Shown: positions 18,138 to 26,055, numbered from the stretch's first letter. The stretch is 33,155 nucleotides of DNA from an uncultured Methanobrevibacter sp. (GCF_946184425.1 NZ_CAMHFP010000022.1:1-33155), one strand, 5' to 3'. Numbers and translations are program-made. Notes: a model not told the origin generated them from the letters alone.

Positions 18138-19070
18138 ATGGAAATATATGATAGTGATCTTAATGCTGAAGTAATAGGATTCGGAGCCTTAAATGTTGAT
18201 AGGCTCTATTCAGTAGATAAAATAGTTTCCCATGATGAAGAAAGTTTCATAACTGATGAAACAGATACACCTGGGGGTTCTGCAGCAAACACAATTGTGG
18301 GTTTGGCAAGATTGGGTTGTTCAACATCAATCATCGGAAAAATAGCTGAAGATAATGAAGGAGATATGATTGAATATAATCTGGCTATTAATGGTGTTTT
18401 CACAAACAATTTGATTTATTCAGAAAGCGGATTTACAGGAAAATGCATTGGTTTTGTTGATAAGGATGGTGAAAGGTGCCTTTACATATCTCCTGGTGTC
18501 AATGATGACATTAAGATAGGTGAAATAAATCCATTGAATATCATGAGATGTAAAATAATGCATTACACTTCATTTGTCGGAGATTCTTTCAAAACACAAA
18601 TAGAACTTTTGGAAAAACTCAGCAAAGAAACTCTTTTAAGTTTTGATCCGGGCATGTTATATGTTGAAAAAGGATTTGATGAGTTAAAGCCAATTCTTGA
18701 AAGAACTGATATTCTTCTTATTAATGAGGCTGAATTAAGGTTGCTGTGTGATAATGATCATGATGATTTAAAAGAGTTAACCGTAGGTTTTTTAGATTTT
18801 GGAATTGACACTGTAGTTGTAAAACAAGGTTCTAAAGGTGTTTTTGCAATAAATAATTCTGAAGAATGTTTTGTGGAAGCGTTTGAATGCGATGTTGTTG
18901 ACACTACAGGTGCGGGAGATAGTTTTAACAGTGGATTTTTATATTCATTTTTAAAAGGATATAATCTTGAAAAATCTTGCAGAATAGGAAATTGGGTAGC
19001 TAGCAGAGCTATTCAAGGTTTTGGAATGGATAAGTTTCCGACTGCAAAAGAATTAGAGGAATTCTTTTAA
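18138..19070 (+). CDS. Ribokinase-like (PfkB family) sugar kinase
   Basis: A 310-residue PfkB-family kinase. The N-terminal substrate motif is GGSAANTIVGLARLG; the C-terminal signature is DTTGAGDSFNSGF at residues 255-267, with the catalytic Asp261. The anion-hole GAGD and the ATP region are intact, so activity is expected on a sugar, nucleoside or related substrate. It lies 9 bases after the Ftr-like gene and is part of the run of hydrophilic genes that follows the hydrogenase. No link between its substrate and Eha is known to me. Confidence 0.87.
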   Translation: MEIYDSDLNAEVIGFGALNVDRLYSVDKIVSHDEESFITDETDTPGGSAANTIVGLARLGCSTSIIGKIAEDNEGDMIEYNLAINGVFTNNLIYSESGFTGKCIGFVDKDGERCLYISPGVNDDIKIGEINPLNIMRCKIMHYTSFVGDSFKTQIELLEKLSKETLLSFDPGMLYVEKGFDELKPILERTDILLINEAELRLLCDNDHDDLKELTVGFLDFGIDTVVVKQGSKGVFAINNSEECFVEAFECDVVDTTGAGDSFNSGFLYSFLKGYNLEKSCRIGNWVASRAIQGFGMDKFPTAKELEEFF

Positions 19071-19103
19071 ATTATTAAAATAAATTAGTTAGTTGGTAAT
19101 AAT

Positions 19104-19931
19104 ATGAAAGTATCGTTTATAAAACAGATGAAAAATTTGGAACGTGAAGTTCTTTTGAAGTCTGTTGAGTTAGATGATGATGGGGATGATTTCCAATTTG
19201 AGCTGGATGATTTCAGTGCTCAGGAGGAGATTATCGCCGTTGCACCCAAATGCGTAAGATGTAATACCTGTGTTAAAGCATGTCCAGTTAATGCAATCGA
19301 ACCAGCTAATATATTTAGAATAGCTAAAATAACTGATAAATGTGTTAAATGTGAAATTTGTGTACAGACCTGTCCGATTTCAGCAATTAAATTAATTGAC
19401 AATTCAGTTATTTACGATAATGAGGAAGAAAGGGATGTTATTGAATACAGTTTGAGCAATGTCCGTTCTCCTCATAGGGTAGTTAGGATGAATAATATTT
19501 CAATTGATTATTCAATTGATAATAATTGGGATGATTGTGCTAATTTATGTCCGACAAATGCATTTACTCTTGAATTTAAAGAGTTTTTTGATGATTTAAA
19601 TATGGATGTAAATATTGAATTAATTGAAAATGAATTATATCCATATATTAATGAGAAAATGTGCATTGGATGCGGAGCATGTGTTGAAATTTCATTAAAT
19701 GACAATGCAATTGACCTTGATAGATATATCGGGCCTATAATCCATAGTAGGAATATTGATATTAATCATGATGCATGTGTTAACTGTTATTTATGTGAAG
19801 AGAACTGTCCGACAGGTGCTATTGAGTTAATAGATGGTGAAGTTGTTCTTGACAATGACAAATGTATTAGATGTGTCGAATGTACTCGTCACTGTCCTGT
19901 GGGAGCATTAAATAGAATTGAAATAGATTAA
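19104..19931 (+). CDS. Polyferredoxin with one degenerate ferredoxin pair
   Basis: A 275-residue electron-transfer protein, likely with five [4Fe-4S] clusters. Complete motifs are Cys50/53/56/60, Cys80/83/86/90, Cys225/228/231/235 and Cys254/257/260/264. Between them lies a third ferredoxin pair in which the first motif retains only Cys145 and Cys149 (its first two positions are Asp and Trp) and the second motif retains Cys187, 190 and 193 but has Ser at the fourth position (residue 197). In such pairs each cluster uses three cysteines of one motif and the fourth of the other, so one cluster is preserved and the other lost. It follows the ribokinase gene with a 33-base gap; GGTAATAAT precedes the ATG. 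Confidence 0.88.
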   Translation: MKVSFIKQMKNLEREVLLKSVELDDDGDDFQFELDDFSAQEEIIAVAPKCVRCNTCVKACPVNAIEPANIFRIAKITDKCVKCEICVQTCPISAIKLIDNSVIYDNEEERDVIEYSLSNVRSPHRVVRMNNISIDYSIDNNWDDCANLCPTNAFTLEFKEFFDDLNMDVNIELIENELYPYINEKMCIGCGACVEISLNDNAIDLDRYIGPIIHSRNIDINHDACVNCYLCEENCPTGAIELIDGEVVLDNDKCIRCVECTRHCPVGALNRIEID

Positions 19932-19948
19932 AAATAGGGGTTTTGTTT

Positions 19949-20584
19949 ATGAAAGCAAAAGAGTTAATGGATAAAGAATTTGTATATTTGAACTGTGATG
20001 ATAATGTTGTTGAAGTTTCAAAAATAATGGAGGAAATCAGACGTTTTACCTGTCCTGTAGTAAATGACAAAAAGCAATTGGTTGGATGGGTAACTTCCTT
20101 TGACATTACTAGGGGATTAAGGGAAGGAAATGAGAAGATTTCTGAAATCATGAGTGATTATGAAGAGATTGCAACTGTTCATGAAATGGATCCTGCAAGA
20201 AAAGCAGTAATTTTAACTGCCAACAATAAATTCGTTACAGTACCTGTTGTAAATGATGACAATCAGGTAATAGGTATGGTTAGAGCATGTGACATTGTAG
20301 AGTTATTGTCTGAATTATATGATATCAAAGTATTCAAGTTATATGAGGCAATGCAACATCAATTAAAAGGAGTTACCTGGGATGAATTGATGTCAGCATC
20401 TGCACTGGTTTCCAAAAAGACTACTGGTAAAAAGATTTCTGCAGAGGAATATGAAGCGAATATTATGGATGCAACTTTCGGTGAAGCTATTTGGGCTACT
20501 GGAGGTTTGGAAAAATTCTTTGCAGGTCTAATTTCTGTTGGTGAAATGGTTATTGCTCGCCGTGTAGGAAAAGCAAGAAAATAA
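19949..20584 (+). CDS. CBS-domain pair protein
   Basis: A 211-residue protein with two CBS domains over residues 1-120 (motifs MDKEFVYLNCDDNVVEVSKI, LVGWVTSFDITRGL, FVTVPVVNDDNQVIGMVRAC). The C-terminal region of about 90 residues contains GKKISAEEYEANIMDATFGE and a hydrophobic stretch FAGLISVGEMVIARR. CBS pairs bind adenosyl ligands such as AMP, ATP or SAM, so it may sense energy state for the hydrogenase module. I choose the ATG at 19949 with AGGGG eight bases upstream; TTG 19943 would add two residues. It is the last gene of the long plus-strand unit. Confidence 0.87.
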   Translation: MKAKELMDKEFVYLNCDDNVVEVSKIMEEIRRFTCPVVNDKKQLVGWVTSFDITRGLREGNEKISEIMSDYEEIATVHEMDPARKAVILTANNKFVTVPVVNDDNQVIGMVRACDIVELLSELYDIKVFKLYEAMQHQLKGVTWDELMSASALVSKKTTGKKISAEEYEANIMDATFGEAIWATGGLEKFFAGLISVGEMVIARRVGKARK

Positions 20585-20603
20585 ACTTCATTGACTTCAT
20601 ATA

Positions 20604-20711
20604 TTGGTGCTGGAAGATTTTTATCAATTTGATGCATACCCCTACCAAATAGCAAATCATTTGGTAAATAATGCTGATTCCATGACTTATGCATTTGAAA
20701 TTGAAAATTAA
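20604..20711 (+). pseudogene. Possible gene relic after the CBS gene
   Basis: A 35-codon frame ending in TAA at 20709-20711 reads like the tail of a protein: EDFYQFDAYPYQIANHLVNN, then SMTYAFEIEN. No ribosome site precedes it. The opposite strand is also open over the same bases and reads equally protein-like, with SWNQHYLPNDLLFGRG. One of the two may be the remnant of a lost gene; I recognise neither. Confidence 0.25.
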
Positions 20712-21075
20712 TCTTTCCATGAATTTTTTACAGGTCAATGTAAATTATTATTAACATAATTGATAAATCACAAAAGTTTCATTAAAATTTAAAATAAATG
20801 CATTAACTGGATTTGAATAGGGTTTAATGGGCTGATTTGTGATTTTTTCATTTTTAACTTTTTCAATGTTTTTTTTAAATTCATAATATTGATGATTAGT
20901 TTTTTTAAAGATTTTTTTTTAAAAGATTTAAAAAACATTCAAAATTAACCTATTTTCTCATGTTTTTTGGTATTTTTAATGATGTATATTCAAATAGGAT
21001 TATACATTATTTTTATAAATGATTAAAAACTAATTTTTATCATAAATCAATTTTTTTGTAAGGCGGTAACTAAAC
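20712..21075. other. AT-rich intergenic region with oligo-T tracts
   Basis: No gene is seen. Several T tracts (for example 20899-20906 and 20913-20922) may end transcription of the long eha unit. Near the right end are a TATA-like box and the ribosome site of the amidohydrolase gene. I see no RNA gene. Confidence 0.45.
21011..21020 (+). promoter_or_regulatory. Candidate TATA box of the amidohydrolase gene
   Basis: TTTTATAAAT lies about 60 bases upstream of the ATG at 21076, predicting a leader of about 35 nt. The ribosome site upstream of the ATG (GGCGGT, 21062-21067) is weak. Confidence 0.35.
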
Positions 21076-21873
21076 ATGCAAAAAGTAATAAATGCTCACT
21101 GTCATATTTATCCCGAAAAAATTGCCTCAAAAGCAGTTAAAGGAATTAGGGATTTTTATGATCTTGACATGTCCTTGAATGGTAAAATTGACAATCTCAT
21201 TGAAGATGGTAGCAAAGTTGGTGTTGTTCATTATTTGGTTCATTCTGTTGCAACAACTCCTAAACAGGTTAGATCAATTAATGAATTTATCAGTAGTGTT
21301 GTAAAAGAAAATCCTGAACTTTTCACTGGTTTTGGAACACTTCATCCGGACAGTGATGATATTGAAGGTGATTTTGAACATTTAATTGAATTGGGTCTTA
21401 AAGGAGTTAAACTCCATCCTGATTTTCAACAATTTGCTTTAAATGAAGAAAAAGCTTTTAAGTTAGGTGAAGTAATTAATGGTGGTAATGTGCCTGTTCT
21501 AATTCATTGCGGCGATTACAGGTATAATTATTCAAATCCTGACCAACTCAAACCATTTCTTGAAAGATTTCCTGATATGCTTGTTATTGGTGCTCATTTT
21601 GCAGGTTGGAGTGTTTGGGAAGAAGCGACTGAAAAACTTGCAGGAACTCCTAATCTTTATGTTGATTTGAGTTCTAGTTTATATGAATTATCTTCTCAGG
21701 ATGCAAAAAAATTCATTTATAAATATGGAGTCAATAAAGTTTTGTGGGGAACTGATTATCCTATGTGGGAAGCGGAAAGTGAAATGGAACTTTTCCACAA
21801 TATTGGTTTGACTCCTGAAGAGGAAAACATGATTTTATATGAAAATGCCGCAAAAATTTTAGGAATTAAATAA
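21076..21873 (+). CDS. Amidohydrolase (metal-dependent TIM-barrel hydrolase)
   Basis: A 265-residue amidohydrolase-2-type protein. The metal motif NAHCHIYPEKI occurs at residues 6-16, GVKLHPDFQQF near residue 115, a conserved His in VLIHCGDYRYN, HFAGWSVWEEA, and the metal-binding Asp in LWGTDYPMWEAE. These match the ACMSD-like hydrolases/decarboxylases; the substrate is unknown. The stop lies 13 bases before the cysteine peptidase gene, so the two are probably one transcript although their functions seem unrelated. Confidence 0.85.
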   Translation: MQKVINAHCHIYPEKIASKAVKGIRDFYDLDMSLNGKIDNLIEDGSKVGVVHYLVHSVATTPKQVRSINEFISSVVKENPELFTGFGTLHPDSDDIEGDFEHLIELGLKGVKLHPDFQQFALNEEKAFKLGEVINGGNVPVLIHCGDYRYNYSNPDQLKPFLERFPDMLVIGAHFAGWSVWEEATEKLAGTPNLYVDLSSSLYELSSQDAKKFIYKYGVNKVLWGTDYPMWEAESEMELFHNIGLTPEEENMILYENAAKILGIK

Positions 21874-21886
21874 TTTCGGTGATAAC

Positions 21887-23599
21887 TTGTATTCAAAAAC
21901 AAAATTAGCTTTAATTTGTTTAATTTTTGTTTTATTTAACATTGCAGTTGTTTCAGCTAGTGATGTTAATTCAATGGATTTGTCATTAAATCTTGATAGC
22001 GATACGATTGCCATAAACGAAAATTCAAATGAATTAAATTGTCCTAATGATAATGAGGTAATTTCCTCAATTAATGATTCTGCTTTGAAAGAATCAGATA
22101 ATGATTTAATTAATCAAAATCTGAATGATGATAACCTTTCTGTTTCAAATGAATCAGTTAAATCAGATACTACAATTACAGCTGTCAGCAATATGGTAAT
22201 TAAGGGAAAATATTTCCAGATTTATCTTAAAGATTCAAATAATAAAGCACTTAAAAATATGAATGTTACATTTACATTTGATAAAGTAAAATATAATGCA
22301 GTTACAAATGCAAATGGAGTTGCAAGTCTTAAAATTACAAAAAATATTGGAACATATTATGTTTCAGCTTCATTTAATGGCAATAATGACTACAAGTCTG
22401 TTTCTAAAACATTTAAGATCACTGTTCCTAAAACAGTTTCAATTATCATTGGAAATGATAAATTGCTCACCAATGGATATTTGAAGATATACTTGAAAAG
22501 CAGTTATGCAGGAGCAATTTCCGGCAAGGCATTAACAGTAACTGTTGGAAATAGAAAATGCACTAAAAAGACAAATTCCGAAGGAATTCTTGTAGTTAAA
22601 CCAAATTTAGATACAAAAACTTATACGGTTACTGTAACCTTTGAAGGAACCAGTGATATTGCTAGCGCATCAGCTTCAAAAAATGTCACTGGAGTGAAAG
22701 GCAATGCAAGAAGTCCGTTCTTGTCTTATGTTCCATTAAAAAATGGTGTTCCTGATTTGGATTACATGACTGCAGGTTATGTGATGGGTGACGGTGATGC
22801 CAGTTACACTCTTTTAAAAGCACAATATTTGGAAGTTATTAAAAGGGACAGTTATTGTTTATACTTAAATAAGAAATTAACTAAATATGTCTTTTTTAAA
22901 ACTAAAACTGCTCCAAATTATATTCACATGATTTCTCGTGAAAAATGGAATGTAATTGAAAGAACAATCAATACTATCATTGTTTTAAAAAATAAATATA
23001 ATTACTGGCCTGCGCAGGTTTCCGTAAATCTTAAAGGAAAGGCATACACTTATCCTGAAGTTAGGGATGAGCAGGATACTGGTTATACCTGCGGTCCAAC
23101 TTCCTGCAGTATGTGTAGCCAGGTTTTAAGAAACTATGTTAATGAATGGCATTTGGGTGTTCATGCAGGTACCAATTCATACGATGGTTCAAGCACTAGC
23201 GGTTTGAAAAGGGCTTTGGAAAAATTTAATATGAAATGTGTTTATTATTATAAAAGTACATTTAATGTAGCTTTGAAAGCTCTTAAAGCGGGAGGATGTG
23301 CTTTGGTATTCCATACTTGGGGACATTATGTGTCTATTTTAGATATTAGTGCGGACGGTAAAAAGGTTTTAGTCGGTAATCCTTCAGGAGATTATAATCA
23401 CGGCAGTCATGGCATGCCTACTAATTGGTTAACTGTTAATTATGTGAAAACTTGTTTCAATAATTATGATACTTCAGGATTAATTGTTAAACTTAAATAT
23501 AATTTAAATAAAGCAACCCAATCTAAAATTAACAGGTTCTACTCTAATATGGGTGGATGGACAAGAGCGAATACAAATGAAAGAATTCCTCAATTATAG
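21887..23599 (+). CDS. Secreted surface protein with Ig-like repeats and a C39/C71-like cysteine peptidase domain
   Basis: A 570-residue secreted protein. The signal peptide covers residues 1-25 (LALICLIFVLFNIAVVSAS). An acidic, Asn/Ser-rich stretch is followed by two Ig-like repeats (about 95-185 and 186-270). A region at about 340-395 (containing EKWNVIERTINTIIVLKN) has weak likeness to pseudomurein-binding repeats. The peptidase domain follows: Cys402 in YTCGPTSCSM, His476 and His480 in HTWGHYVSILDI, and Asn498 and Asp502 in NPSGDY. This Cys-His-Asp arrangement is as expected for C39-like peptidases and the pseudomurein endoisopeptidases (C71: PeiW, PeiP). A role in pseudomurein remodelling or processing of surface proteins is inferred. 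The start is TTG with GGTGAT four bases upstream; the next ATG would cut away the signal peptide. There is no C-terminal membrane anchor. Confidence 0.83.
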   Translation: MYSKTKLALICLIFVLFNIAVVSASDVNSMDLSLNLDSDTIAINENSNELNCPNDNEVISSINDSALKESDNDLINQNLNDDNLSVSNESVKSDTTITAVSNMVIKGKYFQIYLKDSNNKALKNMNVTFTFDKVKYNAVTNANGVASLKITKNIGTYYVSASFNGNNDYKSVSKTFKITVPKTVSIIIGNDKLLTNGYLKIYLKSSYAGAISGKALTVTVGNRKCTKKTNSEGILVVKPNLDTKTYTVTVTFEGTSDIASASASKNVTGVKGNARSPFLSYVPLKNGVPDLDYMTAGYVMGDGDASYTLLKAQYLEVIKRDSYCLYLNKKLTKYVFFKTKTAPNYIHMISREKWNVIERTINTIIVLKNKYNYWPAQVSVNLKGKAYTYPEVRDEQDTGYTCGPTSCSMCSQVLRNYVNEWHLGVHAGTNSYDGSSTSGLKRALEKFNMKCVYYYKSTFNVALKALKAGGCALVFHTWGHYVSILDISADGKKVLVGNPSGDYNHGSHGMPTNWLTVNYVKTCFNNYDTSGLIVKLKYNLNKATQSKINRFYSNMGGWTRANTNERIPQL

Positions 23600-23643
23600 T
23601 TTTGGGGAATTTTTATACTTTTTTTAAATTTATTTTTTTTTTC
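23584..23643 (+). terminator. Stop-codon hairpin plus T-rich tract
   Basis: Arms 23584-23593 and 23602-23611 form a 10-bp stem with one U-G pair. The TAG stop (23597-23599) lies in the 8-base loop. T-rich runs follow to 23643. The rest of the gap up to the permease gene is AT-rich, with nothing else that I recognise. Confidence 0.65.
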
Positions 23644-23838
23644 ATCTATAATTACAAAGTATTTTATAATTTTATTCAGATATATAATATTAATCAAATA
23701 TTTTTAAAAGGAATTTGAAAAAATATTATATGATATTTAAATAAATTTAGTTTATTTATTAATGTATTCAATAATATTTTGGATTATTTGGCATTTCTTT
23801 TAATATTTTGATATAAATATTGACTTTTTGTGATAAAT

Positions 23839-24831
23839 ATGGTGGAAGAGAATAGTAATATGCTGCTGGGAACTGGTGATAAACCAACTGCAATCAAATG
23901 GGTTTTACTGGCTATACAGCATGTTTGTGCAATGTTTGGAGCAGTTGTAGTCGGACCAATGATTATGGTAATAGGTTTATCACTTGCCCCAACCGCTATT
24001 TCTGAAATCGGTTTGGATTTAGCGGTGGTTCCATGGACTCATTTGCTGGTTGCTTTTGTTTCATTTTTAGTAACTGCACTGGTTGCAGTTCGTGGAAAAG
24101 GAATCTTGCAGGTTATTCCATTTTTAGTAGGTATTGTAGTTGGTTATATTGTAGCGGCTGCTTTAGGTATGGTTGATTTTTCACAGGCACTAACCGCCCA
24201 TGTGTTTGAAATCCCTAAATTTTACCTGCCGTTTATGAATTATAATCTAAATTTTGCAGCAATTCTAACAATAGTTCCAATTGCACTTGTAACAATGGTG
24301 GAACATGTTGGAGACCACAAAGTATTAAGTGAAATCATTGGCCGTGATTTAATCGAAGATCCGGGTCTTCAAAGAACCTTGCTTGATGATGGTCTTGCAA
24401 CATTTCTGGCAGCGTTCCTTGGCGGTCCTGCAAACACAACATACGGTGAAAATACTTCTGTTATCGGAATGACACGTGTTGCATCTACTTATGTAATAGG
24501 TCTTGCTGCAATTATTGCTATAATATTTGCATTCTCAGGACATCTGACTGCACTTTTAACCGCAATTCCACAACCTGTTTTAGGAGGTATATCCGTATTG
24601 TTATATGGATTTATCTGTGTAAATGGTTTAAAAATATTAATCCACAACCAAGTGGACTTTAATAATACTAAAAATGTAGTTGTTGCTGCAACAATGCTTG
24701 TTTTAGGATTAGGTGGTGCAGCATTATCTGTAGTATATGCTGACTTGTCAATATCTATTTCTGGGATGTCTCTAGCAGCAATAATTGGAGTAATTTTAAA
24801 TCTTTGCATACCGGAGGAAAATCATGAATGA
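23839..24831 (+). CDS. uraA: Uracil permease (NCS2/UraA family) with internal deletion
   Basis: A 330-residue nucleobase:cation symporter. Family members are about 400-430 residues. TM1 (AIQHVCAMFGA) is joined directly to what is normally the TM5 region (VVVGPMIMVIGL); about 90 residues corresponding to TM2-TM4 are missing, in frame, at about 23940-23946. The rest is normal. Glu155 (MVEHVGDHKVL) and Glu204 (TYGENTSVIG) correspond to the E. coli UraA uracil-binding residues Glu241 and Glu290, and the 49-residue interval is preserved. TM3, which provides part of the binding site, is lost, so transport is doubtful. It overlaps upp by 8 bases. I use ATG 23839; GTG 23830 is an alternative, but the GTGAT there looks like the ribosome site. 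Confidence 0.85.
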   Translation: MVEENSNMLLGTGDKPTAIKWVLLAIQHVCAMFGAVVVGPMIMVIGLSLAPTAISEIGLDLAVVPWTHLLVAFVSFLVTALVAVRGKGILQVIPFLVGIVVGYIVAAALGMVDFSQALTAHVFEIPKFYLPFMNYNLNFAAILTIVPIALVTMVEHVGDHKVLSEIIGRDLIEDPGLQRTLLDDGLATFLAAFLGGPANTTYGENTSVIGMTRVASTYVIGLAAIIAIIFAFSGHLTALLTAIPQPVLGGISVLLYGFICVNGLKILIHNQVDFNNTKNVVVAATMLVLGLGGAALSVVYADLSISISGMSLAAIIGVILNLCIPEENHE

Positions 24832-25450
24832 ATTTGTATTGAATCATCCGTTAATAACTCATAAACTAGCAATCTTAAGGGATATAAACACAGGAACAAA
24901 AGAATTCAGAGAATTAGTAACAGAAATTTCAACAATTCTAGTTTATGAAGCTATGTGGGATGCTAAATTGGAAAAAACAACAATTGAAACTCCATTGGAA
25001 AAAATGGATACTGGAATGTTGAATGAAGACAATTATGCAATTGTCCCAATACTGAGAGCAGGGATGGGAATGGTTGATGGTGTGTTAAATGTTATTCCAA
25101 ATGCAAAAATAGGTCACATTGGACTTTACAGAAACGAGGAAACATTTGAACCGGTCGAATATTACTACAAAATGCCAGATGGAATTGACAAAAGAGAAGT
25201 TATTGTAATTGACCCTATGCTTGCAACAGGAGGAAGCGCATCAGCAACAATATCCAGACTTAAACAGGATGGAGTTACAAAAATAAAATTATTATGTATT
25301 GTAGCAGCACCGCAGGGTATCAAATGCATTGAAGACGATCATCCAGATGTTAAAATTTTCTGCGCAACAGTTGATCGGGAATTAAATGAAAATGCATATA
25401 TCCTACCTGGTCTTGGAGACGCCGGTGACAGAGTGTATGGTACAAAATAG
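24824..25450 (+). CDS. upp: Uracil phosphoribosyltransferase
   Basis: A 208-residue UPRTase that makes UMP from uracil and PRPP. The PRPP-binding loop DPMLATGGSASATI is at residues 130-143, ILRAGMGMVDG near residue 69, and the uracil-binding C-terminal motif GLGDAGDRVYGT is intact. Its length is standard. The start is preceded by GGAGG at 24812-24816 and lies within the 3' end of the permease gene. Unlike the permease it shows no damage, so uracil salvage from internal sources or by another transporter may still operate. Confidence 0.94.
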   Translation: MNEFVLNHPLITHKLAILRDINTGTKEFRELVTEISTILVYEAMWDAKLEKTTIETPLEKMDTGMLNEDNYAIVPILRAGMGMVDGVLNVIPNAKIGHIGLYRNEETFEPVEYYYKMPDGIDKREVIVIDPMLATGGSASATISRLKQDGVTKIKLLCIVAAPQGIKCIEDDHPDVKIFCATVDRELNENAYILPGLGDAGDRVYGTK

Positions 25451-25482
25451 TGAAGTTTGACTTCACTTTCTTTTTCTTTTTT
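25449..25482 (+). terminator. Stop-codon hairpin after upp
   Basis: AGTGAAG (25449-25455) pairs perfectly with CTTCACT (25461-25467) around a 5-base loop. The 5' arm includes the last two bases of the TAG stop. A T-rich tract follows up to the ribosome site of the next gene. Confidence 0.7.
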
Positions 25483-25494
25483 TGGTGATTAACT

Positions 25495-25923
25495 TTGAAT
25501 TGGAATTTGATTTGGCCCATTTTGATAGTTATTTTGGCAAATACATTTTATAACATTTGCATGAAATCAATGCCGGGGGATGTGAATCCATTCGGTGCGT
25601 TGATGGTCACTTATTTTGTAGCGGCATTAATTTCGGCGATTATTTTCATATTTATGGTTGGTCCTTCAAATGTCCTCGTTGAATTGTCTAAGATTAATTG
25701 GACTTCAATAATTCTTGCGATAGCTATTGTTGGCCTTGAAGTGGGTTATGTTTTTGTCTATCGTACTGGTTGGGCAGTAAGTACTGCAAGTGTAGTTGCA
25801 AATATAGGCCTTGCCTGTGTATTGTTGGTTGTTGGATTTTTATTGTACTGGGAAAACGTTTCAATTAAACAGATAATTGGCATTTTTGTTTGCATGTTTG
25901 GTTTAGTTTTAATTAATATCTGA
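25495..25923 (+). CDS. Half-size EamA/DMT-type membrane transporter
   Basis: A 142-residue membrane protein with four or five hydrophobic segments, a single EamA-like module of the drug/metabolite transporter superfamily. Full-length EamA proteins have two such modules (about 300 residues); a single one would need to dimerise, as in small multidrug-resistance proteins. Signature stretches are NTFYNICMKSMPGDVNPFGA at the N-terminus, EVGYVFVYRTGWAVSTASVV, and a C-terminal GIFVCMFGLVLINI. The start is TTG with GGTGAT five bases upstream, similar to the start of the peptidase gene. The substrate is unknown. Confidence 0.75.
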   Translation: MNWNLIWPILIVILANTFYNICMKSMPGDVNPFGALMVTYFVAALISAIIFIFMVGPSNVLVELSKINWTSIILAIAIVGLEVGYVFVYRTGWAVSTASVVANIGLACVLLVVGFLLYWENVSIKQIIGIFVCMFGLVLINI

Positions 25924-25943
25924 TTTAACGATATTACTTTTTT
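25914..25943 (+). terminator. Stop-codon hairpin after the EamA-like gene
   Basis: TAATATC (25914-25920) pairs with GATATTA (25930-25936); the TGA stop at 25921-25923 opens the 9-base loop. A run of six T follows at 25938-25943. Further T tracts continue to about 25999. Confidence 0.55.
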
Positions 25944-26055
25944 ATATATCCATTTTCTTTTTTTTTAAAAATATTATTTTTTTCTACCTTTTTTCATAAA
26001 ATAATTAATTTAAATTGAAATTAGTCAATAATATATACTATTAAATATTATATAT

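Noticed and set aside
20585-21075. A tRNA or other RNA gene in the gap after the CBS gene
   Set aside because: No cloverleaf-like GC-rich segment is visible; the gap is uniformly AT-rich.
25450-25494. Attenuator or riboswitch before the EamA-like gene
   Set aside because: The only structure is the short hairpin at the upp stop followed by T tracts, which is better read as a terminator.
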